DNA of 32,208 nucleotides, taken from NCBI GenBank assembly GCA_946482335.1, contig CAMLRG010000045.1:1-32208 (forward strand), written 5' to 3'. The position numbers were made by a program, and so were the translations under genes. Of the stretch, positions 16,726 through 25,549 are shown piece after piece. This DNA comes from an uncultured Duganella sp. (lineage in GTDB: Bacteria; Pseudomonadota; Gammaproteobacteria; Burkholderiales; Burkholderiaceae). The notes under the pieces are model-generated. The model saw only the letters and a program-made list of their open reading frames with translations. It ran no database searches and was not told the origin of the DNA. How positions within the stretch are numbered: position 1 is the first letter of the stretch; each line of letters begins with the position of its first letter.

Positions 16726-17966
16726 GCTTGGACGCCCCGCGCCGCCCGCAGCACGCGCCGCTGCTGCAGTTCGCGGTCGAGGACGATTGCCTGCTGATCG
16801 GCGGCATCCCGCTGCCGCGCCTGGCGCAGCGCGTCGGCCAGACCCCGTTCTACGCCTATTCGCGCGCCGCCATCACGCAGCGCGTGGCCGAGCTGCGCGC
16901 CGCGCTGCCGGCCGACGTCCACCTGCACTACGCGATGAAGGCCAACCCGATGCCGGCCGTGGTGCAGCACCTGGCATCCCTGGTCGACGGCATCGACGTC
17001 GCCTCCGGCGGCGAGCTGCGGGTGGCGCTCGACACCACGATGGACCCGGCCAACATCAGTTTCGCCGGCCCCGGCAAGGGCGACGCCGAACTGTCCTGCG
17101 CGATTGCCGCCGGCATCGTGCTGAACCTGGAATCGGAAGGCGAGCTGGAGCGCGCCGCCGCCATGGGCCAGCGCCTGGCCATCGTGCCCAAGGTGAATGT
17201 GCGGGTCAATCCGGACTTCGAACTGAAGTCCTCGGGCATGAAGATGGGCGGCGGCCCCAAGCAGTTCGGCGTCGATGCCGAGCGCGTGCCGGCCATGCTG
17301 GCGCGGATCGGGGCGCTGGGCCTGGACTTCCACGGCTTTCACATTTTCAGCGGTTCGCAGAACCTGAAGGCGGCCGCGCTGCAGGACGCGCATGAAAAGA
17401 CCTTCGCGCTGGCGCTGCGCCTGGCCGAAGCGGCGCCGCGCGCTCCGCGCATCCTGAATATCGGCGGCGGCTTCGGCATCCCCTACTTCCCGGGCGAAGA
17501 ACGGCTCGACCTGGCGGCGGTGGGCGCCAACCTGGCGCGCATCCTGGACGAGGTGCGGCCGCGCCTGCAGGGCGCGCAAGTGGTGATCGAACTCGGGCGC
17601 TACCTGGTGGGCGAAGCCGGCGCCTACGTGTGCCGCGTGGTGGACCGCAAGGAATCGCGCGGCCAGGTGTTCCTGGTCACCGATGGCGGCTTGCACCACC
17701 ACCTGTCGGCCTCCGGCAACTTCGGCCAGGTGATCCGCAAGAATTATCCGGTGGTGGTCGGCCACCGCGTGGCGGGCGGCCCGCGCGAGCAAGCCTCGGT
17801 GGTGGGCCCGCTGTGCACGCCGCTCGACTTGCTGGCGGACCAGATGGAATTGGGCCAGGCGCAAGCGGGCGACCTGGTGGTGGTTTTGCAATCGGGCGCC
17901 TACGGTGCCACGGCCAGCCCGGCGGCTTTCCTCAGCCATCCGGCCGCGGTCGAAGTGTTGGTCTGA
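16722..17966 (+). CDS. Exosortase A system-associated PLP-dependent decarboxylase
   Basis: The 414-residue protein is a fold-type III (alanine racemase-like barrel) decarboxylase related to diaminopimelate and ornithine decarboxylases. Lys73 in HYAMKANP is the PLP lysine. GFHIFSGSQN, the glycine-rich ILNIGGGFGIPY phosphate-binding loop, and VVGPLCTPLD (the cysteine that completes the partner subunit's site) are all present. These residues imply an active enzyme making an amine from an amino acid. This clade occurs specifically in exosortase A loci. It is coupled by 4-base overlap to the acyl ligase and followed after 15 bases by the Asn-synthase-like gene, whose AAGGAAGG ribosome site fills that gap. 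Context suggests its amine product is joined to an activated acid. Confidence 0.93.
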   Translation: MSLDAPRRPQHAPLLQFAVEDDCLLIGGIPLPRLAQRVGQTPFYAYSRAAITQRVAELRAALPADVHLHYAMKANPMPAVVQHLASLVDGIDVASGGELRVALDTTMDPANISFAGPGKGDAELSCAIAAGIVLNLESEGELERAAAMGQRLAIVPKVNVRVNPDFELKSSGMKMGGGPKQFGVDAERVPAMLARIGALGLDFHGFHIFSGSQNLKAAALQDAHEKTFALALRLAEAAPRAPRILNIGGGFGIPYFPGEERLDLAAVGANLARILDEVRPRLQGAQVVIELGRYLVGEAGAYVCRVVDRKESRGQVFLVTDGGLHHHLSASGNFGQVIRKNYPVVVGHRVAGGPREQASVVGPLCTPLDLLADQMELGQAQAGDLVVVLQSGAYGATASPAAFLSHPAAVEVLV

Positions 17967-17981
17967 GCGGAAGGAAGGCGT

Positions 17982-19817
17982 ATGAGCGGGATCTGTGGAT
18001 GGATGGGGTTTGCCGGCGCGCCGGATGTGCTGGAACGGATGGCGGCGCCGCTGTCCCGTTTCGACCAGGCGGCGCTGCAGGCCCGTGCCGGCCAGCGCAG
18101 CGGCGTGGCCGTGGCGGCGTACCCGGGCAGCGCCGACGTCTTCCAGCGCGACGGCGTGCTGGTCGCGCTCTGGGGGCAACCCCGTTTCGATGACCCGGCA
18201 CTGGCCGAGCTGATGGCGGCGCAAGGCGCGGCCGCCACCGTCGCCACGCTGTGGGCCCGGGGCCCGCAACACACCTGCGCCCAGCTCCACGGCAGTTTCA
18301 CCGTCGCCATCCTCGACGAGCGCAGCGGCGAAGCCATGCTGGCCAGCGACCGCATGGGGATCCAGCCGCTGAACTGGCAACTGGCCGGGGAAACCCTGGT
18401 GTTCGCCAGCTCGGCCGATGCGCTGGTGCGCCATCCCCTGACGCCCGGCGTGCTGGACCACCAGGGCTTGTACAACTATGTGTATTTCCACATGGTGCCC
18501 TCGCCCGGCACCGTGTACCAGGGCCAGCAGCGCCTGCTGCCCGGCCACTACCTGCACTACCGCCAGGGCCGGGTCGAGCAGCATGCCTACTGGCGCATGC
18601 AATTCGAAGAAGACGGCAAGCGCTCGTTCGGCGAGCTGAAGGAAGAATTCCTGGCCGTCCTGCGCCGCAGCGTCAAGGAAGCGGTGGGCCAGCACAAGGT
18701 GGGCGCCTTCCTGTCCGGCGGCACCGACAGTTCGACCATCGCCGGCGTGCTGACCGAAGTGGGCGGGGTGGCCGCCGACACCTATTCGATCGGCTTCGAA
18801 GCCCAGGGTTACGACGAAATGGACTATGCGCGCATCGCCTCGCGCCATTTCGGCACCCGTCACCATGAATACTATGTGACGCCGGACGACGTGGCGGCCG
18901 CCATTCCGCAAGTGGCGGCGGTGTTCGACCAGCCCTTCGGCAACGCCTCGGCGGTGCCGGCGTTCTACTGCGCCCGCCTGGCCCGGGCCGACGGCGTGAC
19001 GCGCATGTTCGGCGGCGACGGCGGCGACGAACTGTTCGGCGGCAACGAGCGCTATGCCAAACAGCACGTGTTCGAACTGTACGAACGGGTGCCGCGCCTG
19101 GTGCGCAAGGCCTTGCTCGAGCCGGCCGTGTTCAACTTCCCCGGCGGCGAGCGGGTGCGCCTGCTGCGCAAGGCGCGCAGCTATATCGAACAAGCCTCGC
19201 TCGGCATGCCGGCGCGCCTGGAAACCTACAACCTGCTGGGCCGCTACGGCCCGCAGCAAGTGTTCACCGATGAATTCCTGGCGGCGGCCGACATCGGCCA
19301 CCCGCTCGCCAGCCTGGAGCGCACCTATGGCCGCAGCGAAGCACGCTCCCTGATCAACCGCATGCTGGCGCTGGACTTGCAAGTGACGCTGGCCGACAAC
19401 GACTTGCCGAAAGTAATGAAGGCCTGCGAACTGGCTGGCGTGGAAGCCGCCTTCCCCTTCCTGCACGATGCCGTGGTCGGCTTTTCGGCCGGCCTGACCC
19501 CGCAACAGAAATTGAATGGCACCCAGTTGCGCTGGTTCTTCAAGGAAGCGTTGCGCGGCTTCCTGCCCGATGCCATCATCACCAAGCAAAAGCATGGGTT
19601 TGGTTTGCCGTTCGGGGTCTGGCTGCAGCAGCACGCGCAGTTGCAGCAATTGGCGGCCGACAGTCTGAGCGACTTGAAGGCGCGCAAAGTGGTGCGCGGC
19701 GACTTCATCGAACAATTGGTCGGCACCCACCTGAAAGAGCATGCCGGCTACCACGGCACCATGGTGTGGGTGCTGATGATGCTGGAACAATGGTTCCGCG
19801 CCCACCGCAGCGCCTGA
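17982..19817 (+). CDS. Asparagine-synthase-like amide ligase of the exosortase locus (glutaminase residues missing)
   Basis: The 611-residue protein has the two-domain layout of glutamine-hydrolysing asparagine synthases. The synthetase half is intact: the PP-loop FLSGGTDSSTIAGVL (about 243-257), MFGGDGGDELFGGNERY and KHGFGLPFGVW. The N-terminal half is degenerate. It starts MSGICGW, so residue 2 is Ser and the only nearby Cys is residue 5, whereas active glutaminases expose Cys as residue 1 after Met removal. The HRGPD and NGEIYN-like motifs are not recognisable either. It therefore probably activates a carboxylate with ATP but takes free ammonia or another amine. Relatives in exosortase loci are named amidotransferases; whether this one belongs to their main clade is not certain. 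It sits just after the decarboxylase and 25 bases before prsT. Confidence 0.85.
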   Translation: MSGICGWMGFAGAPDVLERMAAPLSRFDQAALQARAGQRSGVAVAAYPGSADVFQRDGVLVALWGQPRFDDPALAELMAAQGAAATVATLWARGPQHTCAQLHGSFTVAILDERSGEAMLASDRMGIQPLNWQLAGETLVFASSADALVRHPLTPGVLDHQGLYNYVYFHMVPSPGTVYQGQQRLLPGHYLHYRQGRVEQHAYWRMQFEEDGKRSFGELKEEFLAVLRRSVKEAVGQHKVGAFLSGGTDSSTIAGVLTEVGGVAADTYSIGFEAQGYDEMDYARIASRHFGTRHHEYYVTPDDVAAAIPQVAAVFDQPFGNASAVPAFYCARLARADGVTRMFGGDGGDELFGGNERYAKQHVFELYERVPRLVRKALLEPAVFNFPGGERVRLLRKARSYIEQASLGMPARLETYNLLGRYGPQQVFTDEFLAAADIGHPLASLERTYGRSEARSLINRMLALDLQVTLADNDLPKVMKACELAGVEAAFPFLHDAVVGFSAGLTPQQKLNGTQLRWFFKEALRGFLPDAIITKQKHGFGLPFGVWLQQHAQLQQLAADSLSDLKARKVVRGDFIEQLVGTHLKEHAGYHGTMVWVLMMLEQWFRAHRSA

Positions 19818-19842
19818 TACGCACATTGAACTGAGGGATAAC

Positions 19843-22602
19843 ATGGCACTTCCTGTAATGCGGCTGGCTGTGGCCGCCACCCTGGCCGCCAGCGCCTTGC
19901 TGGCCGGTTGCAAGTCGGATACCCCGGAAAGCTTGCTGGCCGACGCCAAGCAGCTGCAGCAGAAAGGCGACCGCAAGGGCGCCCAGATCCAGCTGAAAAA
20001 CGCGCTGGGCCTGGACCCGAACAATGCCGAAGCGCGCTACCAGCTGGCCAAGCTGTCGCTGCAACTGAACGACCCGGTGTCGGCGGAAAAGGAAGCGCGC
20101 CGTGCCCTCGAATTGAAATACCAGCCGCGGGACAGTGAGCGTTTGCTGGCGGAAGCCTTGCTGCGCCAGGGCGAATTCCAGAAAATGCTGGACGAGACCG
20201 AGCTGTTCCCGAGCAATGCGGCCCTGCTGGCCCTGCGCGGCGAAGCGCTGATCGGCTTGCGCAAGCTCGACGAAGCGCGCAAGGAATTCCAGGCCGCGCT
20301 GGAAGCGGCGCCCGATAGCGCCGAAGCGCTGACCGGCCTGGCGCGCCTGGCGGCGCTGGGCAACGACCTGGTGGGCGCGCAAGCGCTGGCCGAGCAAGCC
20401 ATCGCCAAGGATGGCGGCAATATCGCCGCGCTCACCTTCAAGGGCGAACTGTTGCGCGCCCAGCAAAAGCCGGAGGAAGCGCGCGCCGCCTTTGCCGAAG
20501 TGATCAAGCTCGACCCGACCAACAGCGGCGCCAACCTGGAGCAGGCTTACCTCGACATCGTGGCCGGCAAGTATGATGCCGCCCAGGCAGCCATCGATGC
20601 GGCCAAGAAGTCGGCACCGCGCAGCCTGCCGACCCTGTATACCCAAGCCTTGCTCGATTACACGCGCGGCAATTACACGGCTGCGCGCGACAACTTGCAA
20701 GCCATCGCCAAGCGCGCCCCGAACCACGCGCCCAGCATGCTGCTGTCGGCCTCGGTCGACTTCCACCTCGGCACCCTGAAGCAGGGCGAAGCCAAGCTGC
20801 GCAGCTACCTGGAAGGACAGCCTGGTAATGCCTATGCGCGCAAGCTGCTGGCGGCCACCCTGCTGCGCGTGAACAACCCCACCGAGGCGCTGCAAGTGCT
20901 GGAACCGGCACTCAAAGCCAAGATGGAAGATGCCAGCCTGCTCGAGCTGGCGGCCCAGGGCAATATGATGTTGCGCGAAGCGGGCAAGGCGGCAAGCCTG
21001 CTGGAACAAGCGGTGGCCCTGGCTCCGCAGCGTGCCTCGGCCTATATGGCCCTGGGCAGCGCCCGCATTGCGCTGGGTGAGCGTGACAAGGGCATCGCCA
21101 TGCTCAACAAGGCCGTCGAGCTCGAGCCCGACTCCCTGGCGGCCGCCATGGCGCTGGCACGGGCCCGCCTGGCCGGCGGCGAATTTGAGCCGGCGCTGGC
21201 GGTGCTGGCCAAGCAGGACGCCAAGCACGGCAAGTCGCCCGAGCTGCACATCCTGAAAGGCAATGTGCTGCTGGCCAAGCAAGACAAGGCTGGCGCGCGT
21301 GCCGCGTTCAGCAAGGCGGTCGAATTGGCGCCGACCAGTTTTGCATCGGTGATCAATCTGGCCCAGCTGGAACTGGTCGAGCAAAAGCCGGACGCCGCGC
21401 GCCAGCATCTGCTCAAGCTGCTGGACAAGGACAAGGGCAATGTGCAAGCCATGACGGCGCTGGCGATGCTGGCGGAGCGTTCCAAGCAGCGCCCTGAAGC
21501 CACGCAATGGCTGGAAAAAGCCGCGGCGGTGGACGCCACGGCCTTGCCGCCGGCCATGCGCCTGGCGTCCTTCTACCTGCAGACCGGGCAAGCCGCCAAG
21601 GCGGTCGAACACCTGCGCAAGGTGCTGGTAGTGCACGCGGCCGAACCGGTGGTACTGGAAGTCATGGGCCGGGCCCAGCAAGCCAGCGGCGACCTGGCCG
21701 GCGCCACCGAAACCTTTGGCAAGCTGGCCAGCGCGGCACCCAAGTCGCCGCAGCCGCAGCTGTACCTGGCTGCGGTCCAGGCCCAGAACAAGAATATGGC
21801 GGCAGCCCAGGCCAGCGTGAAGAAGGCGCTGTCGCTGGCGCCCGATTTCGTGCCGGCGCACCTGATGCAGGCCGACCTGGCCCTGGCGCAAAACCAGCCG
21901 GACGAAGCCCTGGCCGTGCTGCGCGCGCTGCAGAAGGCCCAGCCCAAGCTGGCGGGCGCCTTCGTGGCGGAAGGCGAGTTGCACATGCGCCTCGGCAAGC
22001 CGGCGCAAGCCGTCGCGCCTTACCAGCAAGCGTTCACCCTGGCACCCCGGCCGCAAGTGATGGTCAAGCTGGCCAACGCCCTGCGCGCCGCCGGCCGCGC
22101 CAGCGATGCCGACGCCCAGGTGGCCAATTGGCGCAAGGCCCATCCGGACGAGCCGCTGGGCCTGCTGTACACCGCCGAGCAGAACATCATGGCCAAGCAG
22201 TACAAGGCCGCCATCGGCCAGCTGGAAACGGTGCTGGCCAAGCTGCCCGACAATGTGCTTGCGCTCAACAACCTGGCGTGGTCCTACCAGCAGGAAAAGG
22301 ACCAGCGCGCCCTGGCCACCGCGGAAAAGGCATACAAGCTGGCCGGCGACGACCCGACCATCATGGACACGCTGGGCTGGATCCTGGTCGACCACAACCA
22401 GCTCGAACGCGCGGTGCCACTGTTGCAAAAGGCCGTCACCCTGGCGCCAAAGGCGGGCGACATCCGTTTCCACTATGCCGCGGCGCTGAACAAGAAGGGG
22501 GACAGGGTCCAGGCGCGCAAGGAATTGGAAGCGGCGCTGGCCGGTCCCGCCTTCGCCAGCGGCGACGAAGCGCGCACAATGTTGTCGCAGTTAAAGAATT
22601 AA
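19843..22602 (+). CDS. prsT: PrsT, XrtA/PEP-CTERM system TPR-repeat lipoprotein (copy 1)
   Basis: The 919-residue protein has a lipoprotein signal (hydrophobic VAATLAASALLAGC, lipobox LAGC, Cys at residue 25) and is otherwise almost wholly TPR helices. They begin with ESLLADAKQLQQKGDRKGAQIQLKNAL and end with DTLGWILVDHNQLERAV and a basic/acidic terminal repeat. Length, lipid anchor and repeat pattern fit the PEP-CTERM system TPR lipoprotein family, which is linked to loci with PrsK and PrsR. It would be a membrane-anchored periplasmic scaffold. A GAGGG ribosome site lies 25827-independent of any operator, at 19833-19837, six bases before the ATG. A second, diverged copy follows 119 bases later. 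Confidence 0.92.
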   Translation: MALPVMRLAVAATLAASALLAGCKSDTPESLLADAKQLQQKGDRKGAQIQLKNALGLDPNNAEARYQLAKLSLQLNDPVSAEKEARRALELKYQPRDSERLLAEALLRQGEFQKMLDETELFPSNAALLALRGEALIGLRKLDEARKEFQAALEAAPDSAEALTGLARLAALGNDLVGAQALAEQAIAKDGGNIAALTFKGELLRAQQKPEEARAAFAEVIKLDPTNSGANLEQAYLDIVAGKYDAAQAAIDAAKKSAPRSLPTLYTQALLDYTRGNYTAARDNLQAIAKRAPNHAPSMLLSASVDFHLGTLKQGEAKLRSYLEGQPGNAYARKLLAATLLRVNNPTEALQVLEPALKAKMEDASLLELAAQGNMMLREAGKAASLLEQAVALAPQRASAYMALGSARIALGERDKGIAMLNKAVELEPDSLAAAMALARARLAGGEFEPALAVLAKQDAKHGKSPELHILKGNVLLAKQDKAGARAAFSKAVELAPTSFASVINLAQLELVEQKPDAARQHLLKLLDKDKGNVQAMTALAMLAERSKQRPEATQWLEKAAAVDATALPPAMRLASFYLQTGQAAKAVEHLRKVLVVHAAEPVVLEVMGRAQQASGDLAGATETFGKLASAAPKSPQPQLYLAAVQAQNKNMAAAQASVKKALSLAPDFVPAHLMQADLALAQNQPDEALAVLRALQKAQPKLAGAFVAEGELHMRLGKPAQAVAPYQQAFTLAPRPQVMVKLANALRAAGRASDADAQVANWRKAHPDEPLGLLYTAEQNIMAKQYKAAIGQLETVLAKLPDNVLALNNLAWSYQQEKDQRALATAEKAYKLAGDDPTIMDTLGWILVDHNQLERAVPLLQKAVTLAPKAGDIRFHYAAALNKKGDRVQARKELEAALAGPAFASGDEARTMLSQLKN

Positions 22603-22721
22603 TTCCAATGTGAAATAGAAAAGAAAAAAAGGCAAGAAAACGACGCTGGACCTATTGCTTGGCGGCCTTAGCCGTGCCAACATCAGCGTTGTTATCAATT
22701 CCTACATAACGGATCCGATCC
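22603..22721. other. Spacer between the two prsT-like genes
   Basis: The 119-base gap starts with an A-rich stretch (about 22617-22641). I see no convincing promoter, terminator hairpin or ribosome site, apart from a weak GGATC near 22710 ahead of the second copy's ATG. Confidence 0.5.
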
Positions 22722-25484
22722 ATGGCGCAGCGTATTTCCTCCCTGGTGCTGACGGCTTGCCTGGCCGGCAGCGCCGTGCTCCTGGCGGCTTGCCAGCGCC
22801 ACTCGGCCGCCGACTACCTGGCCGACGCGAACCAGCAGTACCGGAAGGGTGACCGCAAGGCGGCCCAGATCCAGGCCAAGAATGCCCTGGCCGCCGATCC
22901 GGGCAATGCGGAAGCGCGCCTGCTGCTGGCGCGCACCTCGTACGAGATCGGGGAATTGCTGGCGGCCGAAAAAGAAGTGCGGCGTGCCATGGAGATGGGC
23001 TACCAGCCCGACGAATCGCTGGCCTTGCTGGTCAAGATCCTGATGGCCCGCAACGATTACCGCCAGGTGCTGGCCGTTACCGCCGCGCGCAAGGGCGAAC
23101 CTGCGGTGCAGGCGATGCGGGGCGCCGCCCTGCTGGCCCAGCGCAAGCTGGACGATGCCAAAGCTGAATACGAAGCGGTGCTGCAGGCCGATCCCGACAA
23201 TGCCGATGCGCTCAGCGGCCTGGCACGGCATGCCGCCCTGAGCCATGATGTGGCGGAAGCGGTACGCCTGAATGACTTGGCGCTGGCCAAGGATGCGCAC
23301 AATACCAGCGCGCTCGGTTTCCGCGCCGAATTGCTGCGCTTCCAGAACCAACCGGAAGAAGCGCGCAAGGTGTACCAGGAATTACTGGCGCAAGACCCGG
23401 GCAACCGCGACGTGCTGTTGCAGCAAGTCGCCTTGGACTTATCGACGGGCCAGCTCGACGCCGCCGAGGCGGGCTTGAAAAAAGCGCTGGCGACCGGCCC
23501 GCGCACGGTCGCCATCACGTACACGCAAGCCTTGCTGTACATGCTGCGCAAAGATGGCAAGGCAGCGCGCGACGCCGCGCAGGAAGCGCTGCGGGTGGCG
23601 CCGCGCCATATGCCGAGCCTGCTGCTCGCAGGGAGCCTGCAATTGGAAGCGGGCAATGTCGCCCAGGCCGAGCAATACTTGCGCACCTTCGTCGAAGCCA
23701 ACCCCCAGCACCGGCTGGCCCGCCAGCTGCTGGCGGCCTGCCATTTGCGCGCGCGCCAGCCGGAACAGGCGCTGGCCGTGCTCGGCCCCCTGCTGGCGCC
23801 GGACCGGGTCGACGCCAACACGCTGGCCATGGCCGGCGAAGCGATGGGCTTGCAGCGCGACTTCGGCAAGATGGCCGGCTACCTGGAGCAAGCCATTGCG
23901 CTGTCGCCGAAAGATGCGCGCTTGCGTACCGCCCTGGGCGAAGCGCGCCTGCAGATGGGCGAACGGGCCACCGGCATCAGCGAACTGGAGCGCGCCACCG
24001 CGCTGGCGCCGGGATCCTTGCATGCAGCCTTCAGCCTGGCGCGCGCCCGTTTCCGCCTGGGCGAATACGACAAGGCGCTGGCGGCACTGCAGCCGCTCGA
24101 TGCCGTGCATGGCAAGAACCCCCTGCTGCACAATATGCGCGGCCTGGTGCACCTGGCGCGGCACGACGACGCCAATGCGCGTGCCAGTTATGAGAAGTCG
24201 CTGGCGCTCGACCCCAAATCGTTCGACCCGGTATTCAACCTGTCCCGGCTGGATATGCGCAAGCGCGAGCTCGATGCGGCGCAGCGCCGCCTGGAAGCCT
24301 ATCTGAAGCAAGTGCCGCAGGAAGCCCTCGCCATGCAAGCCTTGGCCCAGCTGGCGGAAGACCAGGGGCAGTGGGATACGGCCCGCACCTGGCTGCAAAA
24401 AGCCACGGCTGCCAGCCCGGACGACCTGATGCTGGCCCTGCGCCTGGCCCGCTTCGACCTGGCCCATGGCAAGCCGCGCGATGCCGTGACGGCGCTGCGC
24501 AAGCTGCATACCAACCATGCCGAACACCCCTTGCTGCTCGATTTGCTGAGCGAGGCGGAAGCGGCGACCGGGCAGTTGCCGCAAGCGTTGGAAGCGGCCA
24601 GCAAACTGGCCGTCCTGGTGCCGCGCGCCGCCTTGCCGCAGTATCGCATCGGCCAGCTGGAAATCCGGCGCAAGGATTGGAACGCGGCGCAGCGCGCGCT
24701 GCAAAAGGCGCTGGCCCTGGAGCCGAATTTTGTGCCGGCCCACCTGGCGCTGGTGGAACTGGCGGTGCGCCGCAATGAGCCGGCGGCCGCCTTCACCGCC
24801 GCCAAGCAATTGCAGCAACAGCTGCCCAAGCGCGCCGAAGGGTATACGGTGGAAGGCGACTTGCTGGTGGCGCAAGACAAATGGGCCAAGGCCATCGTGC
24901 TGTTCGAGAAATCGCTGGCCCTGAAGAGCGATCCCTACGTCATGCTCAAACTGCTGGGCGCCGAACGCCGGCTGGGCAAGGATGCGGAAGCCGACGCCCG
25001 CGCGGCGAAATGGCGCCAGCAATTCCCGCGCGATCCGGTGCTGCAGCAGTATGCCGCCGAGCGCGCCATGGTGCGGCGCGATTACGCGGCCGCCCGCCAG
25101 GAATGGGAAAGCTTGCTGAAGCAATATCCTGCCAATCCGCTGGCCTGGAACAACCTCGCAGTTGCACTTCAGAAACTTAAAGACAAGGACGCCCTGAAGG
25201 CGGCCGAGCGGGCCCTGGCCATGTGGCCGGACCAGCCGGCCTTCCTGGATACGGCGGGGACGATCCTGGTGGAACAGGGAGAATTGAAGCGCGGGCTTGG
25301 CTTGCTCAAGCAAGCCAGCGCTTTGGACCCGGATGCGGCCGATATCCGTTATCACTTGGCGCAAGCGTTACTGCGCCAGGGGGAGAAATTGGCAGCGCGG
25401 AAAGAGTTACAGTTGGCGCTTGCAAATGGTAACAATTTTGCCGAGTCCGATAACGCGCGCGCATTGCTGAAAAATCTTGAATGA
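22722..25484 (+). CDS. PrsT-like TPR-repeat lipoprotein (copy 2)
   Basis: The 920-residue protein is a paralogue of the preceding one. It has a lipoprotein signal ending in AVLLAAC (lipobox LAAC, Cys at residue 26), then YLADANQQYRKGDRKAAQ, which aligns with copy 1 (LLADAKQLQQKGDRKGAQ), and TPR units throughout. Both end with the same pattern (ADIRYHLAQALLRQGEKLAARKEL here, GDIRFHYAAALNKKGDRVQARKEL in copy 1). Length is almost identical to copy 1, so the pair came from whole-gene duplication; by eye about half of the aligned residues match. It probably serves as a second periplasmic scaffold. The ribosome site is weak, so translation may be lower than copy 1. Confidence 0.9.
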   Translation: MAQRISSLVLTACLAGSAVLLAACQRHSAADYLADANQQYRKGDRKAAQIQAKNALAADPGNAEARLLLARTSYEIGELLAAEKEVRRAMEMGYQPDESLALLVKILMARNDYRQVLAVTAARKGEPAVQAMRGAALLAQRKLDDAKAEYEAVLQADPDNADALSGLARHAALSHDVAEAVRLNDLALAKDAHNTSALGFRAELLRFQNQPEEARKVYQELLAQDPGNRDVLLQQVALDLSTGQLDAAEAGLKKALATGPRTVAITYTQALLYMLRKDGKAARDAAQEALRVAPRHMPSLLLAGSLQLEAGNVAQAEQYLRTFVEANPQHRLARQLLAACHLRARQPEQALAVLGPLLAPDRVDANTLAMAGEAMGLQRDFGKMAGYLEQAIALSPKDARLRTALGEARLQMGERATGISELERATALAPGSLHAAFSLARARFRLGEYDKALAALQPLDAVHGKNPLLHNMRGLVHLARHDDANARASYEKSLALDPKSFDPVFNLSRLDMRKRELDAAQRRLEAYLKQVPQEALAMQALAQLAEDQGQWDTARTWLQKATAASPDDLMLALRLARFDLAHGKPRDAVTALRKLHTNHAEHPLLLDLLSEAEAATGQLPQALEAASKLAVLVPRAALPQYRIGQLEIRRKDWNAAQRALQKALALEPNFVPAHLALVELAVRRNEPAAAFTAAKQLQQQLPKRAEGYTVEGDLLVAQDKWAKAIVLFEKSLALKSDPYVMLKLLGAERRLGKDAEADARAAKWRQQFPRDPVLQQYAAERAMVRRDYAAARQEWESLLKQYPANPLAWNNLAVALQKLKDKDALKAAERALAMWPDQPAFLDTAGTILVEQGELKRGLGLLKQASALDPDAADIRYHLAQALLRQGEKLAARKELQLALANGNNFAESDNARALLKNLE

Positions 25485-25549
25485 CCTATGATTTTTGTTG
25501 ATGAGTTCGGCGCCGCGCCGCTAGCCGTCCGCATCAGGAGAACCTTGCC

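Noticed and set aside
16605..20024. Very long minus-strand open frame (1139 codons) under the ligase, decarboxylase and Asn-synthase-like genes
   Set aside because: It is rich in His, Gln, Ala, Gly and Arg, has no recognisable domain, and lies antisense to genes with clear motifs; it is a high-GC shadow.
19705..22473. Minus-strand open frame of 922 codons opposite prsT
   Set aside because: Gln/Arg/Gly-rich antisense translation with no signal, motif or ribosome site, opposite a convincing TPR lipoprotein.
22655..22852. Small open frame across the spacer and start of the second prsT-like gene
   Set aside because: It runs out of frame into the prsT-like gene, has Pro/Arg/Gly-rich composition and no ribosome site.
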